Source: Clostridia bacterium (GTDB lineage Bacteria; Bacillota; Clostridia; Oscillospirales; CAG-272). From it: DNA of 64,000 bases. Made by a program: the position numbers and the translations under genes. The notes under the pieces are model-generated. The model was not told the DNA's origin, searched no databases, and worked only from the letters and a program-made list of their open reading frames with translations. Of the stretch, positions 47,962 through 56,827 are shown one piece after another (within the stretch, counting starts at the first letter, position 1; each line of letters opens with the position of its first letter). Location of the stretch: NCBI GenBank assembly GCA_017472255.1, contig JAFUQU010000011.1, forward strand, positions 1-64,000, in the 5' to 3' direction.

Positions 47962-48165
47962 ATGGAACCGTTCCGTTTTACACCGCGCGACCGGCTGGTG
48001 CGCGCATGGCAGAATTCGATGGAGCTGACACGTGATTTCGAGGGCTATTCGGGGGAACTGGACGATGAGGAATTGTCGAAGGTTTTTGCGGAATTTGCTG
48101 AGGAGGAGGCCGTCCATGCGGCCAAGCTGCGTGAGCTGATTCGTCGATACGAACAGAACGAATAA
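47962..48165 (+). CDS. Small acidic helical protein, 67 aa
   Basis: MEPFRFTPRDRLVRAWQNSM, then ELDDEELSKVFAEFAEEEAV and HAAKLRELIRRYEQNE. The amphipathic FAEEEAVHAAKLRELI helix resembles an isolated ferritin/rubrerythrin helix, but it is too short for a di-iron site. It is followed by a strong terminator and is likely real. Function unknown. Confidence 0.6.
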   Translation: MEPFRFTPRDRLVRAWQNSMELTRDFEGYSGELDDEELSKVFAEFAEEEAVHAAKLRELIRRYEQNE

Positions 48166-48167
48166 AG

Positions 48168-48206
48168 ATGGGGAGATGACGGCTTTGTCCGTCATCTCCC
48201 CATTTT
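48168..48206. terminator. Terminator shared by two convergent genes
   Basis: ATGGGGAGATGACGG pairs with CCGTCATCTCCCCAT around a 6-nt loop, followed by TTTTC. Confidence 0.85.
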
Positions 48207-48619
48207 CACAATATTTCCAACACTTCGCCGCCCATGCGCGCGGTCAGCTCTTCGATCCGCTCCAGCGGGAAGGGCGGGCGCGCCAGCGGACGCATGGCAA
48301 GCGACATCAGCAGCATGGGATTGTCGTCCGCCGCGATGCGATTGCTCGACAGCACGCCGCAGATTCGGCAGCGATGGATGATCGCCCACTCGCCGTCTCA
48401 GCGCACCCAAACCGCCACCGGCTCCATCAAACCGCCGCAGTCCGCCGCCCGATCGCCCGGCTCAATATCCAGATGCTGGCTGCGCAGACAGTGGGGACAG
48501 TGGTTGCGGTGATCGCTGCCCGCACCGCCGGGACCAACCTCCCGACCGCAGTGCTTGCAGGTGAAAACCTCATCGCAGGGATGGGTTTTGTATATTGCAC
48601 ACCCCGCCTGCACAATCAA
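48206..48619 (-). pseudogene. RNHCP-domain protein interrupted by an in-frame TGA
   Basis: The first part reads DEVFTCKHCGREVGPGGAGS, then DHRNHCPHCLRSQHLDIEPG and MEPVAVWVR, with the signature RNHCP and its zinc-binding Cys/His pairs (Pfam PF12647). A TGA at 48400-48398 interrupts; the same frame continues DGEWAIIHRCRICGVLSSNR to a normal end (MGGEVLEIL) at 48206. The C-terminal part carries the second HRCxxCG. A single nonsense change has probably killed the gene; a truncated N-terminal zinc finger could still be made. Start codon is uncertain. Confidence 0.7.
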
Positions 48620-48660
48620 GGGAAACTTCGATTAAAACGATCCTTTACCTCAAAAGAAGA

Positions 48661-48682
48661 GCGGGACGGTAAACCGTCCCGC
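48661..48682 (-). terminator. Terminator of the 83-aa protein gene
   Basis: GCGGGACGGT and ACCGTCCCGC pair around AA; a T-rich stretch follows on the minus strand. Confidence 0.75.
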
Positions 48683-48696
48683 GAAATATGTATCCC

Positions 48697-48948
48697 TTAT
48701 TTCTTCTTGCCGAACAGACCCATGAGACCGCTGATGGCTTCCTTGGCGTCGTCGAGCTTGTCCTTGACTTCGTCCAGATCGATCTTGGCTTTGACGCCGT
48801 CCACGATCTTTTCGATGGTCTCGTCGGGTAGATCGATGCCGATCAGCTCCTCGATAACCTTGATCGGCTCGCTCTTGAAGCGGGTGAGCAGGGTGGTGTC
48901 GCTCTTGAGTTTTTCTACGATTTCTTCAATCTTTTCCTTGATATCCAT
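48697..48948 (-). CDS. Small acidic helical protein, 83 aa (leader-peptide-like)
   Basis: MDIKEKIEEIVEKLKSDTTL, LTRFKSEPIKVIEELIGIDL, PDETIEKIVDGVKAKIDLDE and a Gly/Lys-rich end (GLMGLFGKKK). The LLTRFKSEPIKVIEELIGIDLP segment resembles the helical recognition part of Nif11/nitrile-hydratase-type leader peptides, but there is no cleavage Gly-Gly plus Cys-rich core and no modification enzyme nearby. It is widespread-looking but unassigned. Confidence 0.7.
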   Translation of the reverse strand: MDIKEKIEEIVEKLKSDTTLLTRFKSEPIKVIEELIGIDLPDETIEKIVDGVKAKIDLDEVKDKLDDAKEAISGLMGLFGKKK

Positions 48949-49074
48949 GACTTTTCTCCTTGCAATGTATTTCGGTTAAACCGATAGTATCCACAATATT
49001 AAGTATACCACCGCCTGCATAAAATTGCAAGCGAAATCACAAAACCCTCACATAAAATTCATTTCGCGTCACAT

Positions 49075-49854
49075 TTAACGGGGAAGCGTGCGGTAAACGC
49101 CGGGCGTCACGCCCACCTCACGCCGGAATAGCCGGGTGAAGGTCTCCGCGTCGGAGAAGCCTACCGACGCCGCCACATCGCTTACCGACACGAAGCAGTC
49201 CGATTTCAGAAGATCCTTTGCCTGCCCGATGCGCACCGAGCCGATGTAGCGACTGGGCGTCACCAGCAGAACCCGCTTGAACAGCTTGCGGAACTGGGTT
49301 TCCCCCAGATGACAGACCGCCGCCAGCTCCTCCGGACGGAGTCCGGCGTCGTTAATGTGCAGCCGCAGATAATCCAGCGCCGGTTGAATCTTCTTCCGGC
49401 TGTCCGCGTCGCCGCCGTCCAACGCCCGCCCCATCAGCGCTAGAATGCGGTAGATGTAGCTTTTGCAGTTGAGCAGGTGCGCCGTGTCCTTGAACAGCCA
49501 CTCGTCCGCGCATTTCGTGAACAGCGAGCAGAGGTTGGAGTGATTCTCAAAATGCGCCACATGAATGCCGTCCGGTGCGATTTCCTCGGCGGTGTCGAAA
49601 TTGATGATGATGTATTTCCCGTCGCTTTTCATCCGCGAACGGTAGGTCATGCCCCGGGGAATATAAACCACATCGTTCTCGGCGAATTCGGCGGTTTTGT
49701 CCTCCCACCAGCAGACCATCGCCCCCGAGATTTTGTAAATCAGCGCGTGGTGCGGGCGGTCAAAGAAATAGTTCATGTCCCGCTTGGATTCCTCCGAGAC
49801 CACGCTGGCGACCCGGGTGATCGTGATGTCCCCGGCGAAAAAGGCGGGGGTCAT
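49075..49854 (-). CDS. AraC-family transcriptional regulator
   Basis: A 259-residue protein. Cupin: HHALIYKISGAMVCWWEDKT with NDVVYIPRGMTYRSR. HTH pair: GLRPEELAAVCHLGETQFRK and VSVSDVAASVGFSDAETFTR; ends in GVTPGVYR. It overlaps the citrate synthase gene by 4 bp (ATGA), so it is translated from the citrate synthase message. Confidence 0.92.
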   Translation of the reverse strand: MTPAFFAGDITITRVASVVSEESKRDMNYFFDRPHHALIYKISGAMVCWWEDKTAEFAENDVVYIPRGMTYRSRMKSDGKYIIINFDTAEEIAPDGIHVAHFENHSNLCSLFTKCADEWLFKDTAHLLNCKSYIYRILALMGRALDGGDADSRKKIQPALDYLRLHINDAGLRPEELAAVCHLGETQFRKLFKRVLLVTPSRYIGSVRIGQAKDLLKSDCFVSVSDVAASVGFSDAETFTRLFRREVGVTPGVYRTLPR

Positions 49855-51215
49855 GTCCGCTCGTCCAGGCTCACGTAGTCTTGCGTTCCCTTCACGCTGA
49901 CGTAGGCGGGGCGGATGATCTTGCCCGCGTTCTGGATTTCCTCCAGCCGGTGGGCGCTCCAGCCCGCGATCCGCGCCACCGCGAACAGCGGCGTGAACAG
50001 CTCGCAGGGAAGCTCCAGCATCCGATAAATCAAGCCCGAATAGAAGTCCACGTTGGCGGCGACGCCTTTGTAAATCTTCCGCTTCTCCGCGATGATTTCC
50101 GGCGCCAGACGCGCCACCGTCTCGTAGAGGGAATATTCCTCCTCGCAGCCCTTTTCCACCGCCAGCTCCTTGGCGCAGTCCCGCAGAATGTCCGAGCGCG
50201 GGTCGGACAGGGAATAAACCGCGTGTCCCATGCCGTAAATCAGCCCCGCGTTGTCGAAGGCTTCCTTGTTGAGCAGCCGCACCAGATAATCCCGCACCGA
50301 GCCTTCGTCGGCGGGATTGCAGTTTTCCTTCAGATCGTCGAACATTTTCACGACCTTAATGTTCGCGCCGCCGTGGCGGGGACCTTTCAGCGAACCCAGC
50401 GCCGCCGCGATGGCGGAATAGGTGTCCGTGCCCGAGGAGGTAACAACGTGGGTGGTAAAGGTGGAGTTGTTTCCGCCGCCGTGCTCCGCGTGAAGCACCA
50501 GCGCAAGGTCGAGAATCTTCGCCTCCGAATGGCTGTACGCGCCGTCCTGACGAAGCATATACAGCAGATTTTCCGCCGCCGACAGCTCGGGGCGGGGATT
50601 GTGGATGAACAGGCTCTCGCCCTGATGATAATGGCGGTGGGACTGGTAGCCGTAAACCGCCAGCATGGGCATGACGGAAATAAGCTGGAGGCACTGCCGC
50701 AGCACGTTGGGAATGGAAATATCGTCGGGATTGTCGTCGTAAGCGTACAGCGCCAGAACGCTGCGGGAGAGGATGTTCATCATGTCCCGCCCGGGCGCTT
50801 TCATGATCATGTCGCGGACAAAGGACGGGGGCAGGGTGCGGTAATCGGCAAGCTGTGTGCGGAATTCCTCAAGCTCGCCCCGGTTCGGAAGCTGGGAAAA
50901 GAGCAGCAGATAGATCGTTTCCTCAAAGCCGTACCGGTCGTCCCGCAGAAAGCCGCGCACCAGATCGCGGACGTTATAGCCCCGGTAATACAGCTCGCCC
51001 TCGCAGGGAAGCTCCTGACCGTCGGGTGTGTGCTCCTTAGCCTTGATGCGGGAAATTTCGGTCAGCCCGGTGATAACGCCGTCGCCGTTCATATCGCGCA
51101 GCCCGCGGAAAACCTTATGCTGGGCGTACATATCGGGGCGGATGTGGTTGTTCCCGGCGGACAGCGCGGCCAGGCGTTCGATGGTTGGCGTGATTTCCGA
51201 ATAGGAATTGTACAT
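49851..51215 (-). CDS. gltA: Citrate synthase
   Basis: A 454-residue enzyme condensing oxaloacetate and acetyl-CoA. HAEHGGGNNST, GPRHGGANIKVV, GMGHAVYSLSDPR and ANVDFYSGLIYR carry the catalytic His, His and Asp. The length is slightly over the bacterial norm, with an N-terminal ~60 residues that include a divergent lead-in. The downstream AraC gene is translationally coupled. In an anaerobe it probably feeds glutamate synthesis through an incomplete TCA path. Confidence 0.93.
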   Translation of the reverse strand: MYNSYSEITPTIERLAALSAGNNHIRPDMYAQHKVFRGLRDMNGDGVITGLTEISRIKAKEHTPDGQELPCEGELYYRGYNVRDLVRGFLRDDRYGFEETIYLLLFSQLPNRGELEEFRTQLADYRTLPPSFVRDMIMKAPGRDMMNILSRSVLALYAYDDNPDDISIPNVLRQCLQLISVMPMLAVYGYQSHRHYHQGESLFIHNPRPELSAAENLLYMLRQDGAYSHSEAKILDLALVLHAEHGGGNNSTFTTHVVTSSGTDTYSAIAAALGSLKGPRHGGANIKVVKMFDDLKENCNPADEGSVRDYLVRLLNKEAFDNAGLIYGMGHAVYSLSDPRSDILRDCAKELAVEKGCEEEYSLYETVARLAPEIIAEKRKIYKGVAANVDFYSGLIYRMLELPCELFTPLFAVARIAGWSAHRLEEIQNAGKIIRPAYVSVKGTQDYVSLDERT

Positions 51216-51414
51216 GGCATGATCCTTTCTCTGTGCTGGATTTTTAATATTTTACCATATTATTATGTCCTGCTGAAGCAATTTCCTGTGAAAATATTGT
51301 AAATTCTCATTTTCTCACAAACAAATTACGCCAAATCTCCGCTCATCCTGTAGATTTATTCATACTTATGCTGTATAATAATAAGGTAAACGAACGAAAA
51401 AGGAGGATGAACGC

Positions 51415-52359
51415 ATGGTGAATTACTATGTGGAGCGGAATCATAAGGTGGAGTGTGTGCCTGAATTGCCGGAGTGCGGATGGGTTCAGATGATTGAACC
51501 GGAGGAGGACGAGCTGCGAACGGTAGCGAGGGATTTCGAATTGCCGATGGAAACCATCAAAGCCGCCCTCGACCTGGACGAACGGTCGCGTATCGATGTG
51601 GACGACAACTACCGCATGATTCTGGTCAATATCCCTACCCGCGAGGAAACCAGCGACCGGGAGCTGTACACCACCGTCCCGATGAGCATCATCCTCACCG
51701 CACGGCACGTCATAACGATCTGTTCCAAGGATACCCATATTCTGCGGGGCTTTGCCAACGGAAGCGAGCGGGATTTCCATCCCGGCAAGCAGTCGCGGTT
51801 TGTGTTCCAGATTCTTTACGCCACCGCCCGGCGGTATCTGATCTATCTGCGGCTCATCGAGAAGAAATCCGACACTGCCGAGCTGGAATTCGGACAGAAG
51901 CAGAAGAACAAGGAGCTGCTGGAGCTGATGAAGCTGGAGAAATCGCTGGTCTACTTTTCCACCGGGCTGCGCTCCAACGAGGCGGTTCTGGAAAAGCTGG
52001 TGCGCACCGATGTGGTTCGCAAATACGCCGAGGATGCCGATCTTCTGGAGGACGCCATCGTCGAAAACAAACAGGCCATTGAAATGGCCAAAATTAACAC
52101 GGAGATTTTAGCTAATATGTCCAACACCTTCGCGTCGGTGATTTCCAACAACCTGAACGTGGCCATGAAGGCGCTGGCCATCATGACCGTGGTCATGGAG
52201 ATTCCTACGATGGTTTTCTCCGCATACGGCATGAACGTCGCCGCCGATTCCATGCCGCTGGCGACCCATCCCTATGCGTTTCCCATCCTGATTGGCGGGT
52301 CGGCGCTGATCAGCGTCATCGCCACGCTGATCTTCCTGAAGGTTAAGCTGTTCAAATAA
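51415..52359 (+). CDS. corA: CorA-family magnesium transporter
   Basis: A 314-residue protein with a large cytoplasmic N-domain and two C-terminal membrane helices (VAMKALAIMTVVMEIPTMVF and FPILIGGSALISVIATLIFL). The pore signature is YGMN near residue 270. RBS AGGAGG 8 nt upstream. It is a divalent cation channel, probably pentameric. Confidence 0.93.
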   Translation: MVNYYVERNHKVECVPELPECGWVQMIEPEEDELRTVARDFELPMETIKAALDLDERSRIDVDDNYRMILVNIPTREETSDRELYTTVPMSIILTARHVITICSKDTHILRGFANGSERDFHPGKQSRFVFQILYATARRYLIYLRLIEKKSDTAELEFGQKQKNKELLELMKLEKSLVYFSTGLRSNEAVLEKLVRTDVVRKYAEDADLLEDAIVENKQAIEMAKINTEILANMSNTFASVISNNLNVAMKALAIMTVVMEIPTMVFSAYGMNVAADSMPLATHPYAFPILIGGSALISVIATLIFLKVKLFK

Positions 52360-52377
52360 AATATGGGGGATAAATCA

Positions 52378-52521
52378 ATGAAACTTACTGCATCTGTCTG
52401 GTCAAGCTATTACATGGAGCTGACCCCCGAAGAAAAAAAGAGCAAGGCGGGCGTGCTCCATGCTGCCGGCGCAGTCTGCGGCAGCATGACCCGGGCAATC
52501 GAGCGGGCGGCTGAAAAATAA
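52378..52521 (+). CDS. Small protein, 47 aa, between corA and comF
   Basis: MKLTASVWSSYYMELTPEEK, then KSKAGVLHAAGAVCGSMTRA and IERAAEK. GGGGGA lies 7 nt before the ATG, and its TAA overlaps the ATG of comF (TAATG), so it looks translated and coupled. It has no recognised family and may be only a leader ORF for comF. Confidence 0.5.
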   Translation: MKLTASVWSSYYMELTPEEKKSKAGVLHAAGAVCGSMTRAIERAAEK

Positions 52522-53240
52522 TGGCGCTGCTTGACTGGCTCTATCCGCCCTCCTGTGTTTTCTGCGGGAAGATGGAGACGGCGAAAGGTTCGCCCTTCTG
52601 TACGGTCTGCCACGCGAAGTGGGAGATGGCGCGCAGGGAGTGTGTGACCGCCGCCGGCGGACAGCCGGTTGCATACTATCGGCACGATGCGGCGCGGGGC
52701 GAATATTACGGCAGCGCGGTTTATCTGGTAAATTACGATCCTGGCGATGAGGATTCGCCGGTGTACAAGCTGCTTGGCGGGCTGAAATATCATACCACCC
52801 GCCGCCTGACCGATTTCGCCGCGAAGGAGCTTGCCGCCATGCTTCGGCAGGTGATGCCCGCGAATCCCGCCTGTGCGGTGGTGACGCAGATTCCGCGCCT
52901 GCCGCTGTCGGTTCAGCGGTACGGGTGCGATCACATGAAGCTGGTGGCCGTGGAAACGGCGGCGATGCTGGGCATCCCATATCAGCCGCTGCTGGAACGA
53001 AGCGGGGACGCGCTGGAGCAGAAGCGTCTCTCCGCCGACAAGCGGATGGTCAACGCATTGAACACCACCCGGCTTTCGAAGAAATACGCCGGGCAGCTGA
53101 TCGGGCGGACGGTAATTCTGCTGGACGATTTGATTACCACTGGCGCGTCGCTGCACGCGGCGGCGGAACTGTTCATCGGGGCGGGCGCGTTTCAAGTGAT
53201 CGCCGCCACGCTGGCGCACACGGAACGAAGATTAAAATAA
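52521..53240 (+). CDS. comF: ComF-family phosphoribosyltransferase-like protein
   Basis: A 239-residue protein. Two CxxC pairs near the N-terminus (CVFC, CTVC) form the zinc site; VILLDDLITTGASLHAA near 195 is the PRPP-binding loop of the type I PRT fold. In naturally competent bacteria ComF works in DNA uptake; in others its role is unclear. No other competence genes are in the window. Confidence 0.88.
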   Translation: MALLDWLYPPSCVFCGKMETAKGSPFCTVCHAKWEMARRECVTAAGGQPVAYYRHDAARGEYYGSAVYLVNYDPGDEDSPVYKLLGGLKYHTTRRLTDFAAKELAAMLRQVMPANPACAVVTQIPRLPLSVQRYGCDHMKLVAVETAAMLGIPYQPLLERSGDALEQKRLSADKRMVNALNTTRLSKKYAGQLIGRTVILLDDLITTGASLHAAAELFIGAGAFQVIAATLAHTERRLK

Positions 53241-53244
53241 TTGG

Positions 53245-53274
53245 GGGACTGCTGCACGAACGTGCAGCAGTCCC
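53245..53274. terminator. Terminator between convergent comF and AraC genes
   Basis: GGGACTGCTGCACG pairs with CGTGCAGCAGTCCC around AA. Confidence 0.8.
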
Positions 53275-53278
53275 TTGC

Positions 53279-54115
53279 TTATCCGATTCTCTCCCTGCGC
53301 ACATCCTTGGGCGTTTTGCCGGTGACGACGCGGAACTGCTTGTTGAAGTTGGCGGTGTTGTGATAGCCCGAAGCCAGCGCGATTTCCAGCACCGTCATGT
53401 TGGTGGTGCGAAGCAGCTTCACCGCGTGATCGATGCGGCGCCGCTTGGTGTACTCGCTGACCGTCATGCCCGCCAGCAGAACAAACACCCGCTCGAAGTT
53501 GGAGCGGCTCATGTTCGCCAGACTGCACAGCTCGTCCAGACGGATGTCGCTGCGGAAGTTCTCGTCGATGTAGGACAGCGCGGTTGAAATGCTGCTCAGC
53601 GAGCCGGGCGGGGCGGCTTCGGGGAAGTAATCGATCAGACGAAGCATCAGCACCAGCGCGTGGGTCAGATGAATCTGCGCCAGCACGTCGCTGCCCAGCT
53701 TATCGCCCGCCGCCTCCCGTTCCACGCTGGAAAGCGCCTGCCGGATTTCGTCGCCGGCTTCGCCCAGCGTTTCGCTGTCCAGGCGATTGTCAAAGCCGGG
53801 GCAGCGGTTGAAAAAGAGGCGGGACAGGTTCAGTCCGGTGTGTTCGCTCTGGGACAGCAGCAGCCGGGGCTGGAAATGGATGTTCAGTGCTTCCATGGGG
53901 ATGGAGGGATCGACCCAGGTGATTTTGTGTATCTCGTTGTTGGAGAAAAGGAAGATGTCTCCCGCGCCGATATTGTACTCCCGCCCGGTGACGGTGTAGG
54001 TGCCCCGTCCGCTGCGGAACCAGGCGATTTCCAGTTCGGTGTGATGGTGCGGGTAGAATTCCCGCCTGCCCGGAACCGACAGAACGGTGTACACATTCAG
54101 CAAATGATCTTTCAT
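53279..54115 (-). CDS. AraC-family transcriptional regulator with cupin domain
   Basis: A 278-residue protein. Cupin: YPHHHTELEIAWFRSGRGTY with GDIFLFSNNEIHKIT. HTH pair: IRLDELCSLANMSRSNFERV and MTVLEIALASGYHNTANFNK; ends TPKDVRRER. It is divergent from the solute-binding protein gene at 54275, which it probably controls. Confidence 0.93.
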   Translation of the reverse strand: MKDHLLNVYTVLSVPGRREFYPHHHTELEIAWFRSGRGTYTVTGREYNIGAGDIFLFSNNEIHKITWVDPSIPMEALNIHFQPRLLLSQSEHTGLNLSRLFFNRCPGFDNRLDSETLGEAGDEIRQALSSVEREAAGDKLGSDVLAQIHLTHALVLMLRLIDYFPEAAPPGSLSSISTALSYIDENFRSDIRLDELCSLANMSRSNFERVFVLLAGMTVSEYTKRRRIDHAVKLLRTTNMTVLEIALASGYHNTANFNKQFRVVTGKTPKDVRRERIG

Positions 54116-54200
54116 GTTTTGGCAGTCTCTCCTGAAATGTAGAAAATTGTTTGTGAATATCAGACGTTAATTGATGAAAATTGCCCATTGATATGGTATT

Positions 54201-54229
54201 ATTATATCACAGGCATTTGAATTTGTAAA
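54201..54229 (-). promoter_or_regulatory. Promoter of the AraC gene at 53279
   Basis: On the minus strand: TTTACA (54229-54224), 17 bp, TATAAT (54206-54201). The divergent plus-strand promoter of the solute-binding protein is not clear. Confidence 0.65.
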
Positions 54230-54274
54230 TGCTCTGGAGAAAAAAGTAGATAAAATTTTTCAGGAGGAATTGTA

Positions 54275-55789
54275 ATGAAAAAGCGTCTCATTTCACTCGC
54301 AGTATTATTGTCCTTCGCCATGTCCATGACCTCGGTCATTACGGCGTGCAACGGCACCGAGCCATCTGTGGACGACACCACCCCGTCCGGCGGCGATGTT
54401 ACCAGCACCCCCGCCACCGAAACCGATTCCAAGTTTGAACCGGACGATCTGCCCGCCAACCTGAATTTCGACGGCGAGACGATTAACGTGCTCTACCGCG
54501 ACGACGTGGTGAAATCCTTCTATGTGGAGGAGCAGACCGGCGATATCGTGGACGACGCCGTTTACAATGCCAACCGCGCCGTGGAAGACCGGCTGAACAT
54601 AAAGTTCAACGTGACCACCAAGGCCGGTACCGCCAACGCCGACCGTTCAACCTACATGAACGCCATCACAACCAGCGTTATGGCGGGAGACAACGCCTAT
54701 GACCTGACAGCGGTGATGACCTTTAATATGCCCACGCTGATTCAGCAGGGTGTGTTTATTGATCTGAACGAGGTGCAGTATCTCAATTTTGACAAGCCCT
54801 GGTGGGTTCAGGATCTGACAGATCTGGCGTCCATTAACGGCAAGCTCTACTTCGCGTCCGGCGATATCACGCTGGAGCTGACCCAGCGCATTTTCTGTAT
54901 GCTGTTCAATAAGAATCTGGCTGAAACGCTGGGCACCGAGGATATCTACGCTCTGGTCAAGGACGGCAAGTGGACGCTGGATAAGGCGACGGAACTGGCT
55001 GTGGCTGCTTACGCCGACCTGAACGGCGATTCCAAAATGGATCCCGAGGACCGCTACGGACTGGTTATCACTGACTATAACCACATTTCCGGCTTTGAAG
55101 GTTCGCTGGGACTTCAGGAAACCACGCAGGATGCGGACGGTATCCATCACATTGATTTCGGCGGCGAGCGGGTGATTACCGCTTTCCAGAAGCTGGTGTC
55201 GATGATCAGCGACAATGATGGCATCTACTACCAGATTAAATCTGACGCGGACAGCAATGAGACTCATCAGATATATTACAATATGTTCAAAGGCGGTCGT
55301 CTGCTGATCACAACCACCGAATTCCACCAGATCAGCTCGGTTTACCGCGACATGAACGACGATTACGGCGTGATTCCTTATCCAATGCTGGACGAGGAGC
55401 AGGGTGGCTATTACACGCTGGCGCGGAACGTTTACAGCTCCTTCACCATCCCGAAGACCTGCGAAAAGCTGGATGCAGTGGGCGCGGCTATGGAAGCGCT
55501 GGCGTCCGAGAACTACCGCACCACTTCGCAGACCTATTTTGAGACAGCGCTGAAGGTGAAGTATTCCTATGACGACGAAACTTCTCAGATGTACGATATT
55601 ATCAAAGGCGGTCTGACGTTCAATTTCGGTTTCACATTCAATGCTGTTACCAACTACTTCTCCAGTCTGATCGTCAACACGCTCGTTAAGAAAGAGGCAA
55701 ACTGGGCATCCGTTTATGCGTCAAACAAGGATGCGGCTGAAAACAGCCTTCAGAAATTCTATTCCGACGTTATGGCGCTGGAAGACTGA
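54275..55789 (+). CDS. Extracellular solute-binding lipoprotein (carbohydrate)
   Basis: A 504-residue protein with signal peptide and Cys near residue 24 (VITAC), then a Thr/Ser/Asp-rich linker. Family blocks: NANRAVEDRLNIKFNVTTKA, AGDNAYDLTAVM, DLNGDSKMDPEDRYGLVITD, DYGVIPYPMLDEE. RBS CAGGAGG 9 nt upstream. Same family as the genes at 5076 and 17132. No permease genes follow; the next gene is on the other strand. Confidence 0.9.
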   Translation: MKKRLISLAVLLSFAMSMTSVITACNGTEPSVDDTTPSGGDVTSTPATETDSKFEPDDLPANLNFDGETINVLYRDDVVKSFYVEEQTGDIVDDAVYNANRAVEDRLNIKFNVTTKAGTANADRSTYMNAITTSVMAGDNAYDLTAVMTFNMPTLIQQGVFIDLNEVQYLNFDKPWWVQDLTDLASINGKLYFASGDITLELTQRIFCMLFNKNLAETLGTEDIYALVKDGKWTLDKATELAVAAYADLNGDSKMDPEDRYGLVITDYNHISGFEGSLGLQETTQDADGIHHIDFGGERVITAFQKLVSMISDNDGIYYQIKSDADSNETHQIYYNMFKGGRLLITTTEFHQISSVYRDMNDDYGVIPYPMLDEEQGGYYTLARNVYSSFTIPKTCEKLDAVGAAMEALASENYRTTSQTYFETALKVKYSYDDETSQMYDIIKGGLTFNFGFTFNAVTNYFSSLIVNTLVKKEANWASVYASNKDAAENSLQKFYSDVMALED

Positions 55790-55807
55790 CACAAATAGGC
55801 ATAACAT

Positions 55808-55836
55808 CGCACCCACCGCAAAGCGCGGTGGGTGCG
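55808..55836. terminator. Terminator between convergent genes
   Basis: CGCACCCACCGC pairs with GCGGTGGGTGCG around a 5-nt loop, followed by TTTATTTTT. Confidence 0.8.
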
Positions 55837-55840
55837 GCGT

Positions 55841-56827
55841 TTATTTTTCATTTTGGCGGAAAATCCGCGGTTCGGTCAGCATGGGGTAGGAAATCAGCTT
55901 GGCGGTGTCCAGATTTTCCGCCCGCATATTCACGGCGGTGATGGAGCGGTTGTTGTAGGTGGTGTAATGGCAGACGCCGCTGGTGGTGTCGTAGCAGGAG
56001 GTGTAGACAGTTCGCTCGTACTGGATGCCTTCGTCGGAGGGAAGGCGGACGCAGCCGTCGGTCTGCCCCACGCTGCCGAGAATATGGAACGCCTGCTCCA
56101 GATTCTCGCCGTCGCTATCCAACACCCGGGCGAACCTTCGCGTAAACGCCGCCCGGACGAATCGGGAGGGGGAGGACAGATCGCCGGGAAGTCCCATTCC
56201 GCCCATACCTCGGCTGTAGAGCGGCTGACCCAGCCCCATCCGGTCGGCGGGCGGATCGGCGGTCAGCCCAGCGAAGTCGGTCAGGCGGCGGAGCTGTTCA
56301 TCGAAGGGGGGATTGTTGGTCAGCACGCCCGCCGGATTGTCGTGAATGTGCAGACCGTCGGCCAGCGGTTCCACCACCAGCGACTGCTCCCGGTCGGCGA
56401 GAAGCCAGTGAAGGGGCGTTGTGGGCAGGTTGGGCGAAAAATCCAGTTGGCAAACCTGTAAGCGTCCCAGCAGGCGGTAGGCTTCGGCGACGGTGGAGGT
56501 TTGACCGAGAATCCACGGAATCAGTTCGAAGGGAGCGATCACCGGTCGGCTGGCGCGTTCAGGCATGGTGTAGACCGCATTTCCCGGGAAATGCAGCCCG
56601 GCCATGGCCAGTCCCCGCTCATTCACCGCGTCGTAATAGAGGGGATAGCCGTCCACGATATGGGCGACGCCGATGATGGCGTGATGGCGCGCCATGCTTC
56701 CGACCCGCCGGAAATGAAGTCCGCAGGCGCGGGGAAGAATGGCGATGGACTCGCCGAAGGAGCACTCCAGATCGAGGGTGCGTCCGAAATAATGATGATT
56801 GGCACAAAAGGAGAGGGCAGTACACAT
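55841..56827 (-). CDS. Choloylglycine-hydrolase family (Ntn) amidase
   Basis: A 328-residue protein. I place the start at the ATG 56827 (GGAGG 7 nt upstream) because it yields MCTALSF, leaving Cys2 as the N-terminal nucleophile after Met removal; the ATG two codons upstream would not. GRTLDLE gives the conserved Arg16 and Asp19, NERGLAMAGLHFPGNA the conserved Asn. The family covers bile salt hydrolases, penicillin V acylases and N-acyl-lactone or N-acyl amide hydrolases. A gut setting makes bile salt hydrolysis plausible but not proven. Confidence 0.88.
   Translation of the reverse strand: MCTALSFCANHHYFGRTLDLECSFGESIAILPRACGLHFRRVGSMARHHAIIGVAHIVDGYPLYYDAVNERGLAMAGLHFPGNAVYTMPERASRPVIAPFELIPWILGQTSTVAEAYRLLGRLQVCQLDFSPNLPTTPLHWLLADREQSLVVEPLADGLHIHDNPAGVLTNNPPFDEQLRRLTDFAGLTADPPADRMGLGQPLYSRGMGGMGLPGDLSSPSRFVRAAFTRRFARVLDSDGENLEQAFHILGSVGQTDGCVRLPSDEGIQYERTVYTSCYDTTSGVCHYTTYNNRSITAVNMRAENLDTAKLISYPMLTEPRIFRQNEK

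Noticed and set aside
48398-48400. The in-frame TGA of the RNHCP gene as a selenocysteine codon
   Set aside because: No selenocysteine-insertion-like hairpin is evident after it, the family has no known selenocysteine at this point, and no sel genes are seen.
53279-55789. A 21-bp operator repeat in the 54116-54275 region like the other AraC loci
   Set aside because: Short ATTG elements recur there but without consistent 21-bp phasing; not strong enough to call.
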